DNA from: Sphingomonadaceae bacterium
Lineage (GTDB): Bacteria > Pseudomonadota > Alphaproteobacteria > Sphingomonadales > Sphingomonadaceae
Length of the DNA: 32,777 bases
Assembly (NCBI GenBank): GCA_021300355.1
Contig: JAJTEF010000018.1
Span: forward strand, 1-32,777
Reading direction: 5' to 3'
Both the position numbers and the translations under genes were made by a program. The notes under the pieces were generated by a model. The model was given only the letters and a program-made list of their open reading frames with translations, was not told the origin of the DNA and made no database searches. Numbering within the stretch: the first letter of the stretch is position 1; the number at the start of each line of letters is the position of its first letter. Positions 8,413 through 19,880 of this stretch are shown one piece after another.

Positions 8413-9269
8413 CCCTTCACATATTCCTGAGTGCCCTTGGTGATAAGCGCATCTTCGGCAATGATTTCGCCAACCAATATGTAGGGCAAGGATTCGAGCC
8501 GTTGATACAATGGCGCGAAATCGGTCTCGACAGTCACCTTAAGCAGCCGATCCATGCTGGAGACCACAAAATAGTTCTGCTGAAAATCATCAATCCGGTA
8601 ATGGCTGCGCATCACGCGTAGCAGGTCGAATGCGATCCGGTTGGGACTTGGGTCCTCCAGCGCAAAAATGCTCTCTGCATAGCTTGAGACGATCCCAGCG
8701 CCATAAATCCGCAAGCCATCGGCCTGCTGAATGAGGCCGAACTCCACCGTATACCAATATAGCCGCGCGAGATGGTCAAGCGCGCCAAAGCCAAGCGAGC
8801 GCAATCCGCCCTTGCCATAAGCGACCATATAATCGGCAAATACGGGATCTGCCAACATGGGAACATGCCCGAAAACATCATGGAAAATGTCGGGTTCTTG
8901 CAGATAATCCAGCTGCTCCGGCGTGCGGATAAAATTGCCTGCCGGAAAACGGCGATTGGCAAGATGGTCAAAAAACACGTCATCGGGAACCAAGCCCGGC
9001 ACGGCAACGATTTGCCAACCGGTGGCCGCCATCAAACGCGCGTTCAATTCGCGATAATCGGGAATGCCGGGGCGCGTTAGTTTAAGAACGTCGATCCCCC
9101 GCAGAAATGCGTCCGCCGCGCGGCCCGGTAGCATCGCGGTTTGGCGCGCAAAAAGCCGGTCCCACATCGCATGTTCATCAGCGCCAAAGGCGTCCCAATT
9201 CTGGGGCACGGTCCAATCGGCATTTGCGCCAGCAGGCGGCGCGTCATAAACATGGCTCGAGCTATCCAT
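8382..9269 (-). CDS. phhA: Phenylalanine 4-monooxygenase
   Basis: This non-heme iron, pterin-dependent enzyme hydroxylates phenylalanine to tyrosine in the cytosol. The 295-residue protein carries the iron ligands His130 and His135 in PDIFHDVFGHVP and Glu176 in YWYTVEFGLI. The family segments RRFPAGNFIR and YGAGIVSSYAES are also present. Length fits the bacterial single-domain form; there is no N-terminal regulatory ACT domain. It lies 83 bases downstream of ligA on the same strand, a gap with no visible terminator, so read-through is possible. No pterin-4a-carbinolamine dehydratase gene or Lrp-type regulator is adjacent. The start has only a weak ribosome site. Confidence 0.95.
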   Translation of the reverse strand: MDSSSHVYDAPPAGANADWTVPQNWDAFGADEHAMWDRLFARQTAMLPGRAADAFLRGIDVLKLTRPGIPDYRELNARLMAATGWQIVAVPGLVPDDVFFDHLANRRFPAGNFIRTPEQLDYLQEPDIFHDVFGHVPMLADPVFADYMVAYGKGGLRSLGFGALDHLARLYWYTVEFGLIQQADGLRIYGAGIVSSYAESIFALEDPSPNRIAFDLLRVMRSHYRIDDFQQNYFVVSSMDRLLKVTVETDFAPLYQRLESLPYILVGEIIAEDALITKGTQEYVKGYQVPKSPGG

Positions 9270-9352
9270 GGCAATTGGTTACACTTGAAACCGTTTTGCA
9301 TCAACCGCGTTGGCAGCGATCTTATGAGCTCAAAAGACTTTGCTAGTCACCG

Positions 9353-11954
<2,602 letters not shown>

Positions 11955-11958
<4 letters not shown>

Positions 11959-13610
11959 ACAACCTCCAAAAGACGTTTTGCTTGCGCGCGCGCTTCATCT
12001 GTCACTTCGGCGCCCGAAAGCATCCGAGCAATTTCTTGGCTGCGCGCGTCATTATCCAACAAGACCACGCCCGTGCGCGTCACCGTCCCTTGGCTGGATT
12101 TGGCGATGAAGTAATGCGCCTTGCCTTTAGCCGCGACCTGCGGACTATGCGTGACCGCCAGCAACTGCGTATGTTGGGCCAAGCGCGCAAGCCGCTCGCC
12201 GATCGCAGCCGCCACAGCACCGCCGACGCCGCGGTCGATTTCATCAAAGATGATTGTCGCTGCCCCGCCCTCTTCCGCCAACGCGACTTTCAGCGCGAGG
12301 ATGAAGCGCGACAGTTCGCCGCCCGATGCGATTTTGGCCAGTGGCGCGAATGGTGCGCCCGGATTTGTCGAAATCAAAAACTCAACGCGGTCCATGCCCG
12401 ATGCGGCCCAGCGCTCTTCGGGAAGCTGCTCGACAGATGTTTGGAACTGCGCCGCGTCCAGCTTTAACGGCGCCAATTCCACCTTAACGGCGGCATCCAG
12501 CTTCGCTGCTGACGCACGTCGCGTTTCCGACAGCGCCGTGGCGGACGTGACATAGGCCGCTTGCTTTGCAGCGACCTCAGCCTCTAACAGAGCGAGCCCC
12601 TCACCACCGGCCTCAATCGACTGAAGCTGCGCGGTCAGACGCTCCTGCAGGGCAATGATGCCGTCCGGCGCGACATTGTGCTTACGGGCCAGCGCGCGCA
12701 ATTCGAACAGGCGCTCTTCAATTTCATCGAGACGTGCTGGTTCATATTCAATTGCCCGCGCAGCCGCATTCAACTTGTCCTCGGCTTCGCTTGCTTCGAT
12801 GACGGCACGGTCAAGCGATGTCAGCGCTTCTGCCAGCAACGGATGTGCATCCGCCAAGCGATCAAGCTTGCGTGCCGCAGATCGGATAAGCGAAAGGCCG
12901 CTTTTGGGGCCGTCAAAGCTTTCGAGCACCGCCTTCAGATCTTCGGCGATGCGCTCGCCCTTTTGCATGTCCGACCGCTCGCCAGCCAGTTCCTCTTCCT
13001 CGCCCGGCTGCGGATTAAAGGCGGCAAGTTCCGCCACCGCATGTTCAAGCCACTCTTGATCGCGCGCGGCGTTTTCCAAAGCTTCGCGTGCGATATCAAG
13101 CCGCACTTTCGCCTCATGCCATGACGTGAAATTGGCCGCGACCGTTGCGGTGTCGCACCGGCCAAAGGCATCAAGCAGCGCCCGATGCCCGCGCGGGTTC
13201 AGCAACCCCCGGTCATCATGCTGTCCGTGTATTTCAACCAAAGATGCACCGACATCGCGCAACAAAGCGGCAGAGCAAGGCTGATCATTTATGAACGCCT
13301 TACTGCCGCCATCGGCCTTAACCAAACGGCGGATCAGCAGCGGTTCGCCTACGTCAATTTCAATGTCATTTTCGCCAAGCAACGCGACCACATTGGCTGG
13401 CGCATCAAAGCTTGCCGTCACTTGCGCCTTATCAGCGCCTGCCCGAACAAGGCCGCTATCGGCGCGCGCACCCAGCGCAAGGCCCAGAGCGTCCAGCAAG
13501 ATCGACTTACCAGCCCCCGTCTCCCCGGTTAACACACCAAGGCCGTTTGCAAATTCAAGGTCCAGCGCCTCGATCAGCACCACATCGCGGATCGACAGCC
13601 CCGTTAGCAT
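11955..13610 (-). CDS. recN: DNA repair protein RecN
   Basis: RecN is an SMC-like ATPase that helps hold and repair broken DNA ends. The 551-residue protein has the Walker A motif GETGAGKS at residues 29-36, the HGQHDDRGLL segment, and a central coiled-coil rich in Glu, Ala and Leu. The ABC signature KIASGGELSRFILALK and the Walker B segment TIIFDEIDRGVGG follow, then a VTHSPQVAAK switch motif. Length is normal. It starts 4 bases after the bamD stop and overlaps the next lipoprotein gene by 4 bases, so it is embedded in that operon. No LexA-type box was identified before it, which fits the absence of a promoter of its own. Confidence 0.97.
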
Positions 13611-13614
13611 GTCA

Positions 13615-14409
13615 TTACGCGGCGGGCGCGTTCTTCTGCATCAGGTCATAAGCGCGCTGATACCATTCGCTACCGGGGTAGTTGGCACCCAGCACAGCCG
13701 CAGCTTTCTTCGCCTCTTCCGGCACGCCCATCGCCAAATAGCTTTCGGTCAAACGGTACAAAGCCTCTGGCGTATGCGTTGTCGTATCAAATTTGTCGAT
13801 GACTTCGCGGAAACGCAAAGAGGATGCGAGCCACAAGGCACGACGTTGATAGAAACGGCCAATCTCCATTTCCTTGCCCGCCAAATGGTCACGCACCAGA
13901 TCGATTTTCAACGTGGCGTCCGCGGAATAGCGCGAATTGGGATAGCGACGCTGCACTTCACCCAATGCTGCCAATGCCTGCTCCGAGATCTTTTGATCGT
14001 GGGTCACATCGCTCATCTGTTCATAATAAGACAAGGCGATCAGATAATATGCATAAGCCGCATCTTTGTTACCCGGATGGATCGACAGGAACCGGCGCGA
14101 CGATTGAATCGATTCGTTATATTTCTGCGCCATGTAATAGCTAAATGCGCTCATCAGCTGCGCGCGGCGGGCCCATGGAGAATAAGGATGCTGGCGTTCG
14201 ACTTCGTCAAACAAAGCGGCAGCAACTTCATATTGCTTGTTATCCAGCTTGTCCTTTGCCGCCGTGTACAACGTATTGACGTCACGCGCGACATAACGGG
14301 TGTTGCTGCCCGGCTTTGCGCCGCCGCCGCCAAGGCCAAGCATAGCGCAACCGGAAAGCATGGAAACCGAAGCCAGCAAGCCAGCGGACACAAGGATTTT
14401 TCTGTTCAT
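13615..14409 (-). CDS. bamD: Outer membrane assembly lipoprotein BamD
   Basis: BamD is an essential part of the BAM complex that inserts beta-barrel proteins into the outer membrane. The start MNRKILVSAG at 14409 is preceded by AAGGAC at good spacing; in-frame codons further upstream lack such support. A signal peptide ends in the lipobox LSGC, giving Cys21. The 264-residue protein then shows TPR-like helices: LYTAAKDKLDNKQYEVAAALFDEV, HPYSPWARRAQLMSAFSYY, and QALAALGEVQRRYPNSRY, the last typical of BamD. It is first in an operon with recN, the small lipoprotein gene and ligA. The usual upstream neighbour lpxC is not present here; the 216 bases upstream end at the pnp terminator. Confidence 0.96.
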   Translation of the reverse strand: MNRKILVSAGLLASVSMLSGCAMLGLGGGGAKPGSNTRYVARDVNTLYTAAKDKLDNKQYEVAAALFDEVERQHPYSPWARRAQLMSAFSYYMAQKYNESIQSSRRFLSIHPGNKDAAYAYYLIALSYYEQMSDVTHDQKISEQALAALGEVQRRYPNSRYSADATLKIDLVRDHLAGKEMEIGRFYQRRALWLASSLRFREVIDKFDTTTHTPEALYRLTESYLAMGVPEEAKKAAAVLGANYPGSEWYQRAYDLMQKNAPAA

Positions 14410-14553
14410 GGGATTGTCCTTAGATACTCTTGGGGCCGTCGCCAAGGGTTTTGCGCATGTTAGTGCGAGATGCTGTATCGGGCATGAACTGAAGGCGAGA
14501 CAGCGTCGGGGGCAACCGGCTTTGCCCATTAACGGCGGCTAATGCCCACAACG

Positions 14554-14582
14554 AAAAAGGGGCCACCGCAGCGACCCCTTTT
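14554..14582 (-). terminator. Intrinsic terminator after pnp
   Basis: On the minus strand AAAAGGGGTCGC and GTGGCCCCTTTTT form a GC-rich stem (with G-U pairs) around a TGCG loop, followed by five T. It lies about 45 bases past the pnp stop and is the likely end of the long nusA-infB-pnp transcription unit. Confidence 0.8.
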
Positions 14583-14625
14583 CCTCTCCAATCCTTTTGC
14601 AGGATGTTCTGTGTGCCGCGTGGGC

Positions 14626-16950
14626 TTAGTCCTTCAGGAATGCTGGAACATGGTCGGGATCGCCCCCGCCGTTGTTTCCGCCTTCTGAACGCTCTTGGCG
14701 TGGACCACGGTCGCCGCGGCCTTCACCACGACCACCGCCATCACGACGCGGTCCGCGATCGCCACGGCCTTCGCCGCGTCCGCCACCGCCGCCTTCACGA
14801 CGGGGACCACGATCGCTGCGTTCGCTCTTTTCACGTGGCGGCCGTGTGTCTTCCAATTCTTCACCGGTTTCCTGATCTACGACGCGCATCGACAGGCGAA
14901 CCTTGCCACGTGGATCGATTTCAAGAACCTTGACCTTAACGTCCATGCCTTCGCTGACGACGTCGGTAACCTTCTCAACGCGCTCGTTGCGCATTTCGCT
15001 GACGTGGACGAGACCGTCCTTGCCACCCATGAAGTTTACGAACGCACCGAAATCGACGAGATTGACGACCTTGCCGTCATAGATTTTGCCGACTTCAGCT
15101 TCTTCAACGATGCCGGAAATCCACTTACGTGCAGCTTCGATCTGGGCAACGTCGGACGACGAGATCTTGATAAGACCTTCATCATCGATGTCGACCTTCG
15201 CACCAGTGGTGGCGACGATTTCACGAATAACTTTACCACCGGTACCGATGATGTCGCGGATCTTCGCTTTGTCGATCTGCATGGTTTCGATGCGTGGTGC
15301 GTGCGCCGACAATTCACCGCGGGCTTCGCCCAAAGCTTTTGCCATTTCACCAAGGATATGCGCGCGGCCTTCCTTGGCTTGGTTCAATGCAGCTTCGAAG
15401 ATTTCACGGGTAATACCGGCAATCTTGATGTCCATCTGCATCGTGGTGATGCCTTCTGATGTACCAGCAACCTTGAAATCCATATCGCCGAGATGATCTT
15501 CATCACCCAAGATGTCGGAGAGGATCGCAAAATCCTTACCTTCAAGGATAAGACCCATTGCGATACCCGAAACCGGACGCTTGATAGGCACGCCTGCGTC
15601 CATCATGGCGAGGCTTCCGCCGCAAACCGACGCCATCGACGAAGAGCCGTTCGATTCTGTAATGTCGCTGGTCAAACGGATTGTGTACGGGAACTCGTCC
15701 TTGGTTGGCAGCACTGGGTGCAGCGCACGCCATGCAAGCTTACCATGGCCAACTTCGCGGCGACCAGGCGCACCGAAACGGCCAACTTCACCAACGCTGT
15801 AGGGTGGGAAGTTGTAATGCAGCATGAAGTTTTCATAATGCAGACCGCCAAGACCGTCGATCATCTGCTCTGCGTCCTTGGTGCCCAAGGTGCAGGTTGC
15901 GATGGTTTGCGTTTCGCCGCGTGTGAACAAGGCAGAACCATGTGCGCGTGGCAAGAAATGCGTTTCCGAAACGATTGGACGGATTTGCGTGGTGCTGCGA
16001 CCGTCGATGCGGGTTCCGTCCTTAAGGATGGCGCCGCGAACGATTTCAGCTTCAAGCTTCTTCATCAACTTGCCAGCGGCAAGCTGATCCTGAGGCGCAG
16101 CGTCAACAAACGCTTCCTTCGCCTTTGCGCGTGCAACGTTCAACGCGTTGCTGCGTTCCGACTTGTCGGTCAGCTTATAGGCTGCAGCAATATCCTTGCC
16201 GATCAGCTTCTTAAGCTTGTCCTTGGCCGCGGACAGGTCAGCCTGCTCCGCCATTGTCCAAGGATCCTTGGCAGCTTGTTCAGCAAGCTTGATGATTGCC
16301 TTGACGACTTCCTTACATGCGTCATGCGCAAACAGGACGGCACCAAGCATGATTTCTTCCGAAAGCTCATTGGCTTCGGATTCAACCATCATCACGGCGT
16401 CATATGTCGCTGCAACAACAAGATCGAGGTCACCTTCGGCAACCTGCTCATCCGTTGGGTTCAGGATATATTCGCCGTTCAGGTAACCAACGCGTGCTGC
16501 GCCGATTGGGCCCATGAAAGGAACGCCCGAAATGGTCATCGCAGCTGATGCGGCAACAAGCGCCAAAATGTCAGGCTCATTCTCGCCATCATAGCTAAGA
16601 ACTTGCGCGATTGCGTTGATTTCGTTGTAGAAACCTTCTGGGAACAACGGACGCAATGGACGGTCGATCAAACGGGAAACCAAAGTTTCCTTTTCAGTCG
16701 CGCCGCGTTCCCGCTTAAAGAAGCCACCGGGGATACGGCCGGCTGCCGAATATTTTTCTTGATAGTGAACGGTCAATGGGAAGAAGTCCTGACCATCCTT
16801 TACCGACTTCGCCGCGGTAACCGCGCAAAGTACAACAGTTTCGCCCAAAGACGCCATAACAGCGCCGTCAGCTTGACGGGCAACCTTACCCGTTTCGAGT
16901 GTCAGGGTTTGTCCGCCCCACTCGATTGATGCAGTTTTCGTATTAAACAT
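14626..16950 (-). CDS. pnp: Polyribonucleotide nucleotidyltransferase
   Basis: PNPase degrades RNA 3' to 5' by phosphorolysis and works in the RNA degradosome. The protein has two RNase PH-like domains (first with [15 protein letters not shown] and [11 protein letters not shown], second with [13 protein letters not shown] and the catalytic [14 protein letters not shown] and MGLILE segments). A KH domain follows ([25 protein letters not shown]), then an S1 domain ([15 protein letters not shown]). The start MFNTKTAS at 16950 follows AAAGGAA at about 6 bases; codons upstream to 16971 are unlikely. Length is 774 residues. The last 78 or so residues are an acidic then Gly/Arg-rich tail with repeated RGDRGPR-type units, ending in HVPAFLKD. 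It follows rpsO and the terminator between them, so some transcription must read through or start in the 162-base gap. Confidence 0.97.
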   Translation of the reverse strand: MFNTKTASIEWGGQTLTLETGKVARQADGAVMASLGETVVLCAVTAAKSVKDGQDFFPLTVHYQEKYSAAGRIPGGFFKRERGATEKETLVSRLIDRPLRPLFPEGFYNEINAIAQVLSYDGENEPDILALVAASAAMTISGVPFMGPIGAARVGYLNGEYILNPTDEQVAEGDLDLVVAATYDAVMMVESEANELSEEIMLGAVLFAHDACKEVVKAIIKLAEQAAKDPWTMAEQADLSAAKDKLKKLIGKDIAAAYKLTDKSERSNALNVARAKAKEAFVDAAPQDQLAAGKLMKKLEAEIVRGAILKDGTRIDGRSTTQIRPIVSETHFLPRAHGSALFTRGETQTIATCTLGTKDAEQMIDGLGGLHYENFMLHYNFPPYSVGEVGRFGAPGRREVGHGKLAWRALHPVLPTKDEFPYTIRLTSDITESNGSSSMASVCGGSLAMMDAGVPIKRPVSGIAMGLILEGKDFAILSDILGDEDHLGDMDFKVAGTSEGITTMQMDIKIAGITREIFEAALNQAKEGRAHILGEMAKALGEARGELSAHAPRIETMQIDKAKIRDIIGTGGKVIREIVATTGAKVDIDDEGLIKISSSDVAQIEAARKWISGIVEEAEVGKIYDGKVVNLVDFGAFVNFMGGKDGLVHVSEMRNERVEKVTDVVSEGMDVKVKVLEIDPRGKVRLSMRVVDQETGEELEDTRPPREKSERSDRGPRREGGGGGRGEGRGDRGPRRDGGGRGEGRGDRGPRQERSEGGNNGGGDPDHVPAFLKD
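14690..14830 (-). repeat. RGG-like repeat tract encoding the PNPase tail
   Basis: Three to four imperfect repeats encode units of the form (E)GRGDRGPR(R/Q) separated by Gly runs. The repeats are in frame and low in complexity, so they probably arose by slippage. They look like an RNA- or protein-binding disordered tail, as in other degradosome proteins; this is inference. Confidence 0.6.
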
Positions 16951-17079
16951 AGATTTTCCTTTGACCCGCATGCCCTATGCGATGCGGGGCCTCAATTGAG
17001 CGGATGATCCGATCCGCAAACGGCCGGGGCATTTCAAAGCCCCCATGGCAGTCCAGCCTCATTGCCGGACCCCCCATGC

Positions 17080-17109
17080 AAAAAGCGGCCCCGATTGAGG
17101 CCGCTTTTA
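17080..17109 (-). terminator. Intrinsic terminator after rpsO
   Basis: On the minus strand AAAAGCGGCC pairs with GGCCGCTTTT around an 8-base loop and ends in five T. It begins only a few bases past the rpsO stop. Partial termination here would let S15 be made in excess of PNPase, as is common where rpsO and pnp are adjacent. Confidence 0.85.
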
Positions 17110-17112
17110 AAT

Positions 17113-17382
17113 TTACTTACGAAGGCCGAGCTTCGCGATGAGCTCCGCGTAACGGTCGCCATCGATTTTTTTCAGGTAATCCAAAAGCGAACGACGCTTG
17201 TTGACCATCTGAAGAAGACCACGACGCGAATGATTATCCTTGTGGTGGTCTTTAAAGTGGCTGGTCAGCGTATTGATACGGTCAGTCAGGATTGCAACCT
17301 GCACTTCTGGTGATCCGGTATCATTTGGCTCGCGTGCGTGCTCTTTGATGACCTGTGCTTTACGTTCTGCAGTAATTGACAT
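17113..17382 (-). CDS. rpsO: 30S ribosomal protein S15
   Basis: S15 binds 16S rRNA early in assembly of the small-subunit platform. The 89-residue protein is full length with the family landmarks [36 protein letters not shown] and [12 protein letters not shown], ending in GLRK. It begins 16 bases after the truB stop, so it can be read from the nusA operon, and is followed at once by a strong terminator, then pnp. S15 usually represses its own mRNA through a leader structure; with so short a leader here, any such element would have to reach into the truB end. Confidence 0.98.
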   Translation of the reverse strand: MSITAERKAQVIKEHAREPNDTGSPEVQVAILTDRINTLTSHFKDHHKDNHSRRGLLQMVNKRRSLLDYLKKIDGDRYAELIAKLGLRK

Positions 17383-17398
17383 ATTTTTCCTTCGAACA

Positions 17399-18358
17399 TC
17401 AAAGAGTTAGGTTAAAGCCACGGACGGTTTTTAACGCACCGTCGATGTTCTCCACCAGTGCAATAGGCCGCAAATCTGCGTCCCTCGCCCAATGAAGCCC
17501 ATCTTTCATGGCAATCCCGGTCAAGACGCGACCTTGTTGGATCGCCCTTGCCTGTTCCGGGGAGAGATCAAGAGCCGGGATGTCGACCAGCCCTGCCTCT
17601 ATCGGCAAGATAATGTCTTCTTGGGCTGCCCCTTGGCCGAATGCATTCAGTTTGTCCAGCGAAATCGCGCTATTCAGGGCAAACGGACCGGCACGCACGC
17701 GGCGCAGCATAGAGACATGGCCGACGGTACCCAAAGCATAGGCAATATCTCGTGCCAAGCTTCGGATGTAGGTACCTTTGGAAACGTCGGCAGTCAGTGT
17801 GATTGAACCCAAAAGCGCGTCACCCTGAACTTGTTTCAGGGTCTTACTTTCATCCCGGTCAAAGTAAGATGCTGAAACAAGTTCAGCATGACAAATAGTG
17901 AGCTGATAGACCGTCACGGCCCGCGACTTCATCTCGACCACTTCCCCTGCCCGCGCCAAATCATAAGCGCGCTTGCCATCAATTTTGATCGCGGAATAAG
18001 CAGGCGGAACCTGTTCAATCGGCCCTGTAAACTGCGCAAGTGCTTGCTGCACCTGTTCCAGCGTGGGCCGCACGTCTGACGTCGCAACAACCTCGCCCTC
18101 GGCATCTAGGCCGCTGGTCTCTGTCCCAAAGTAGATGGTAAAATCATAAGTCTTGGACGCGTCGAGCATCCGGCCACATAATTTGGTCGCCTCACCCAAT
18201 GCGATGGGGAGCACACCGGTGGCGAGCGGATCAAGCGTACCGCCATGCCCGACCTTGACCTTGCCAAAGCCTGCGGAACGCAAGTTGCGCTTTACCGCTG
18301 CAACGGCCTGCGTTGAACCCAGACCAAGCGGTTTATCGAGGATGATCCAGCCATGCAT
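17399..18358 (-). CDS. truB: tRNA pseudouridine-55 synthase with in-frame palindromic-element insertion
   Basis: TruB makes pseudouridine 55 in the T-loop of tRNAs. The start [12 protein letters not shown] at 18358 has AAGGG at about 6 bases; a GTG two codons earlier is also in frame. The catalytic Asp43 lies in [14 protein letters not shown], and the conserved [19 protein letters not shown] and [13 protein letters not shown] segments follow. A C-terminal PUA-like tail completes the 319 residues. Residues 156-180, between the strand TVYQLTI and [15 protein letters not shown], are foreign to the family. They begin CHAELVSAS and end KTLKQVQGD, and are encoded exactly by a 75-base palindromic repeat. 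The insert falls in a loop before a core strand and the reading frame is kept, so the enzyme is probably still active. Neighbours are rpsO downstream and a DUF6491 gene upstream. Confidence 0.95.
   Translation of the reverse strand: MHGWIILDKPLGLGSTQAVAAVKRNLRSAGFGKVKVGHGGTLDPLATGVLPIALGEATKLCGRMLDASKTYDFTIYFGTETSGLDAEGEVVATSDVRPTLEQVQQALAQFTGPIEQVPPAYSAIKIDGKRAYDLARAGEVVEMKSRAVTVYQLTICHAELVSASYFDRDESKTLKQVQGDALLGSITLTADVSKGTYIRSLARDIAYALGTVGHVSMLRRVRAGPFALNSAISLDKLNAFGQGAAQEDIILPIEAGLVDIPALDLSPEQARAIQQGRVLTGIAMKDGLHWARDADLRPIALVENIDGALKTVRGFNLTL
17819..17893. repeat. Protein-coding palindromic repeat element inside truB
   Basis: The 75-base element is a double palindrome. Two local hairpins, CCCTGAA/TTCAGGG (17823-17841) and ATGCTGAA/TTCAGCAT (17869-17889), each close on a five-base CTTGT or ACAAG loop. 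They flank an outer stem CTTACTTT/AAAGTAAG (17843-17850 and 17861-17868) with a ten-base centre. The two 32-base halves match as inverted copies except at four sites, and those four sites are paired within their own small hairpin, so structure is conserved. Length is 25 codons, so the truB frame survives. The encoded CHAELVSAS...KTLKQVQGD peptide is one I recognise as recurring in unrelated predicted proteins of sphingomonads and some other bacteria, comparable to Rickettsia palindromic elements. Only one copy is visible in the window. Confidence 0.9.
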
Positions 18359-18390
18359 GCCCACCCTTTAGGGCGCGGTGTAGCATCAAG

Positions 18391-18822
18391 TCAATTTGAA
18401 GGCGCCGCAGCATCCTTGCCTGCGGCCAAAGCTTGCTTGCGGAGCTTTAAGCGCTCTTTACGCGGCAAAGGCTTATTGGCGGTCACAAGGCTCGCCAATT
18501 GGCATTTGTCGCCAGCAACGATGATCGTGCTGAACCTGTCGAAAGTCGCCGAACCGCGCGTATCAAACCCAATCGCTTGCGCGAAATCAAGTTCCTGGCA
18601 TCCACCAAGCAGTTCGGCATAATACCAGCGCCGCTGCCGGTCCTCCAGCCATATGCCGTCATTGCCATCGGCTTCGAAATTGCGGATCGCACCGTGATTG
18701 GGAAAATTGATCTTGGTTTCCACGCCGACTTCGGGCCACACATAGGGCTCCGGCCTTTTGGAATGCACAGGCGCCGCGATGGCGGCTGCGACCAAAAATG
18801 AGAGCATGGTTTTTTTCATCAT
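18391..18822 (-). CDS. DUF6491-like secreted protein of unknown function
   Basis: The product of about 143 residues starts with a Sec signal peptide (MMKKTMLSFLVAAAIAAPVHS), so the mature protein is predicted to be periplasmic. The mature part shows NFPNHGAIRNFEADGNDGIWLEDRQRRWYYAEL, a cysteine in GGCQELDFAQAIGFDTR, and SATFDRFSTIIVAGDKC. I associate this pattern with the DUF6491 family found in sphingomonads; its function is unknown. The two cysteines may form a disulfide. The start could be 18822 or the next ATG at 18819; a GTG at 18828 is less likely. It lies between tdk and truB on the same strand with gaps of only about 30-45 bases, so it seems to have joined the infB-truB operon. Confidence 0.75.
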   Translation of the reverse strand: MMKKTMLSFLVAAAIAAPVHSKRPEPYVWPEVGVETKINFPNHGAIRNFEADGNDGIWLEDRQRRWYYAELLGGCQELDFAQAIGFDTRGSATFDRFSTIIVAGDKCQLASLVTANKPLPRKERLKLRKQALAAGKDAAAPSN

Positions 18823-18865
18823 AGGCACGACGATATGCCTTTCTGGATGAACGGCAAATGAAAAG

Positions 18866-19447
18866 TCAGCCTAAGCCGCGCGCCTCGTTAAAATGCTTCC
18901 GGCACATTGCGACGTAACGATCATCGCCGCCAATTTCGGTTTGTGCGCCATCGACAACGGCTTTGCCGGTTTCATCAACGCGCAAATTCATCGTCGCTTT
19001 GCGGCCGCAGTCACACACGCCCTTTAATTCAACCAGGCTGTCCGCAATGCCCAGCAATGCAGCGGAGCCGGGGAAAAGTTCACCCTGAAAATCCGTGCGC
19101 AAGCCATAGCAAACAACCGGAATACCAGCCTTGTCGGCTAAGCTCGCCGCCTGCCAAACCTGTTCTTTGGTAAGAAACTGCGCTTCGTCGATCAGCACGC
19201 ACGCGAGCGGCGTTTCTGCGTGCTTGGAGAGGACTGCGCTTTCGATGTCCGTGTCGCTTTCAAAGCGGCTGGCATCGCCGGCGAGACCAATGCGCGAGCT
19301 GATGGCGCCGAAACCCGGGCGGTCATCAATAGCGGCGGTCCACAGCATCACCTGCATACCGCGCTCGCCATAATTGAATGCCGCCTGCAGCAATGTCGTC
19401 GATTTGCCAGCGTTCATCGACGCGTAATAGAAATATAGCTTGGCCAT
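18866..19447 (-). CDS. tdk: Thymidine kinase (type II)
   Basis: This enzyme phosphorylates thymidine to dTMP in the nucleoside salvage pathway. The 193-residue protein has the P-loop SMNAGKST at residues 10-17, the magnesium-site DEAQF motif, and the lasso region YGLRTDFQGELFPGSAALL. Zinc ligands are in VCDCGRKATMNLR and the C-terminal MCRKHF. Length is normal for the family. Its ATG overlaps the rbfA stop as TAATG, so translation is likely coupled to RbfA. The gene is unusual company for rbfA and truB, which are normally neighbours; it appears inserted between them together with the DUF6491 gene. Confidence 0.96.
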   Translation of the reverse strand: MAKLYFYYASMNAGKSTTLLQAAFNYGERGMQVMLWTAAIDDRPGFGAISSRIGLAGDASRFESDTDIESAVLSKHAETPLACVLIDEAQFLTKEQVWQAASLADKAGIPVVCYGLRTDFQGELFPGSAALLGIADSLVELKGVCDCGRKATMNLRVDETGKAVVDGAQTEIGGDDRYVAMCRKHFNEARGLG

Positions 19448-19851
19448 TATTCTGCGTCGTCGGTCAAATCTTGTTGCACCTTGGGCTGCGCCAACAAGCC
19501 TTCGATATGCGTGGCTTGGTCGAAGCTATCGTCGGCCAAAAATTTCAGCTTCGCCGCATATTTCATGCTCACGCGCGAGGCGACTTCCTTTTGGAAGAAC
19601 GCCGTATTGGTGCGAAGCGCCTTAAGCACCTTTTCTTCATTTGCCCCCAACAGCGGCTTAATGAATGCCGTTGCATGGCGCAAATCGGGGGACATACGCA
19701 CTTCAGTCACGCTGACGCTGTGGCTGTTAAGAACATCGTCATGCACTTCACCACGCGCGAGCAGTTCCGACAATATATGCCGGAATTGTTCGCCTACGCG
19801 CAGCAACCGCACGGAACGGCCCTCGGTACCAGTGTCGTTATGTTTGGCCAT
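19447..19851 (-). CDS. rbfA: 30S ribosome-binding factor RbfA
   Basis: RbfA helps 16S rRNA 5'-end maturation and 30S assembly. The 134-residue product shows the family pattern [20 protein letters not shown], then [22 protein letters not shown] in the KH-like fold, and the C-terminal [34 protein letters not shown] lies about 5 bases before the start. It begins 29 bases after the infB stop and overlaps tdk by one base of the stop/start TAATG. The position after infB is the standard one in bacteria. Confidence 0.96.
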   Translation of the reverse strand: MAKHNDTGTEGRSVRLLRVGEQFRHILSELLARGEVHDDVLNSHSVSVTEVRMSPDLRHATAFIKPLLGANEEKVLKALRTNTAFFQKEVASRVSMKYAAKLKFLADDSFDQATHIEGLLAQPKVQQDLTDDAE

Positions 19852-19880
19852 ACAGCTCCCCTTTCAGGTTCGAGCTAAGC

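Noticed and set aside
13291-14463. A 390-codon open frame on the plus strand across recN and bamD
   Set aside because: Antisense to two well-supported genes and spans their junction; no family resemblance.
14690-14830. Repeated units in the pnp 3' end as a possible CRISPR or tandem array
   Set aside because: Units are short, imperfect and in frame; they code for the Gly/Arg tail and there are no spacers.
15493-16548. A 351-codon open frame on the plus strand opposite pnp
   Set aside because: Antisense shadow of PNPase.
18525-18555. Sequence TGAACCTGTCGAAA resembling another known sphingomonad palindromic repeat
   Set aside because: It encodes the ordinary family sequence TFDRFSTIIV in the DUF6491 protein and has no inverted partner nearby.
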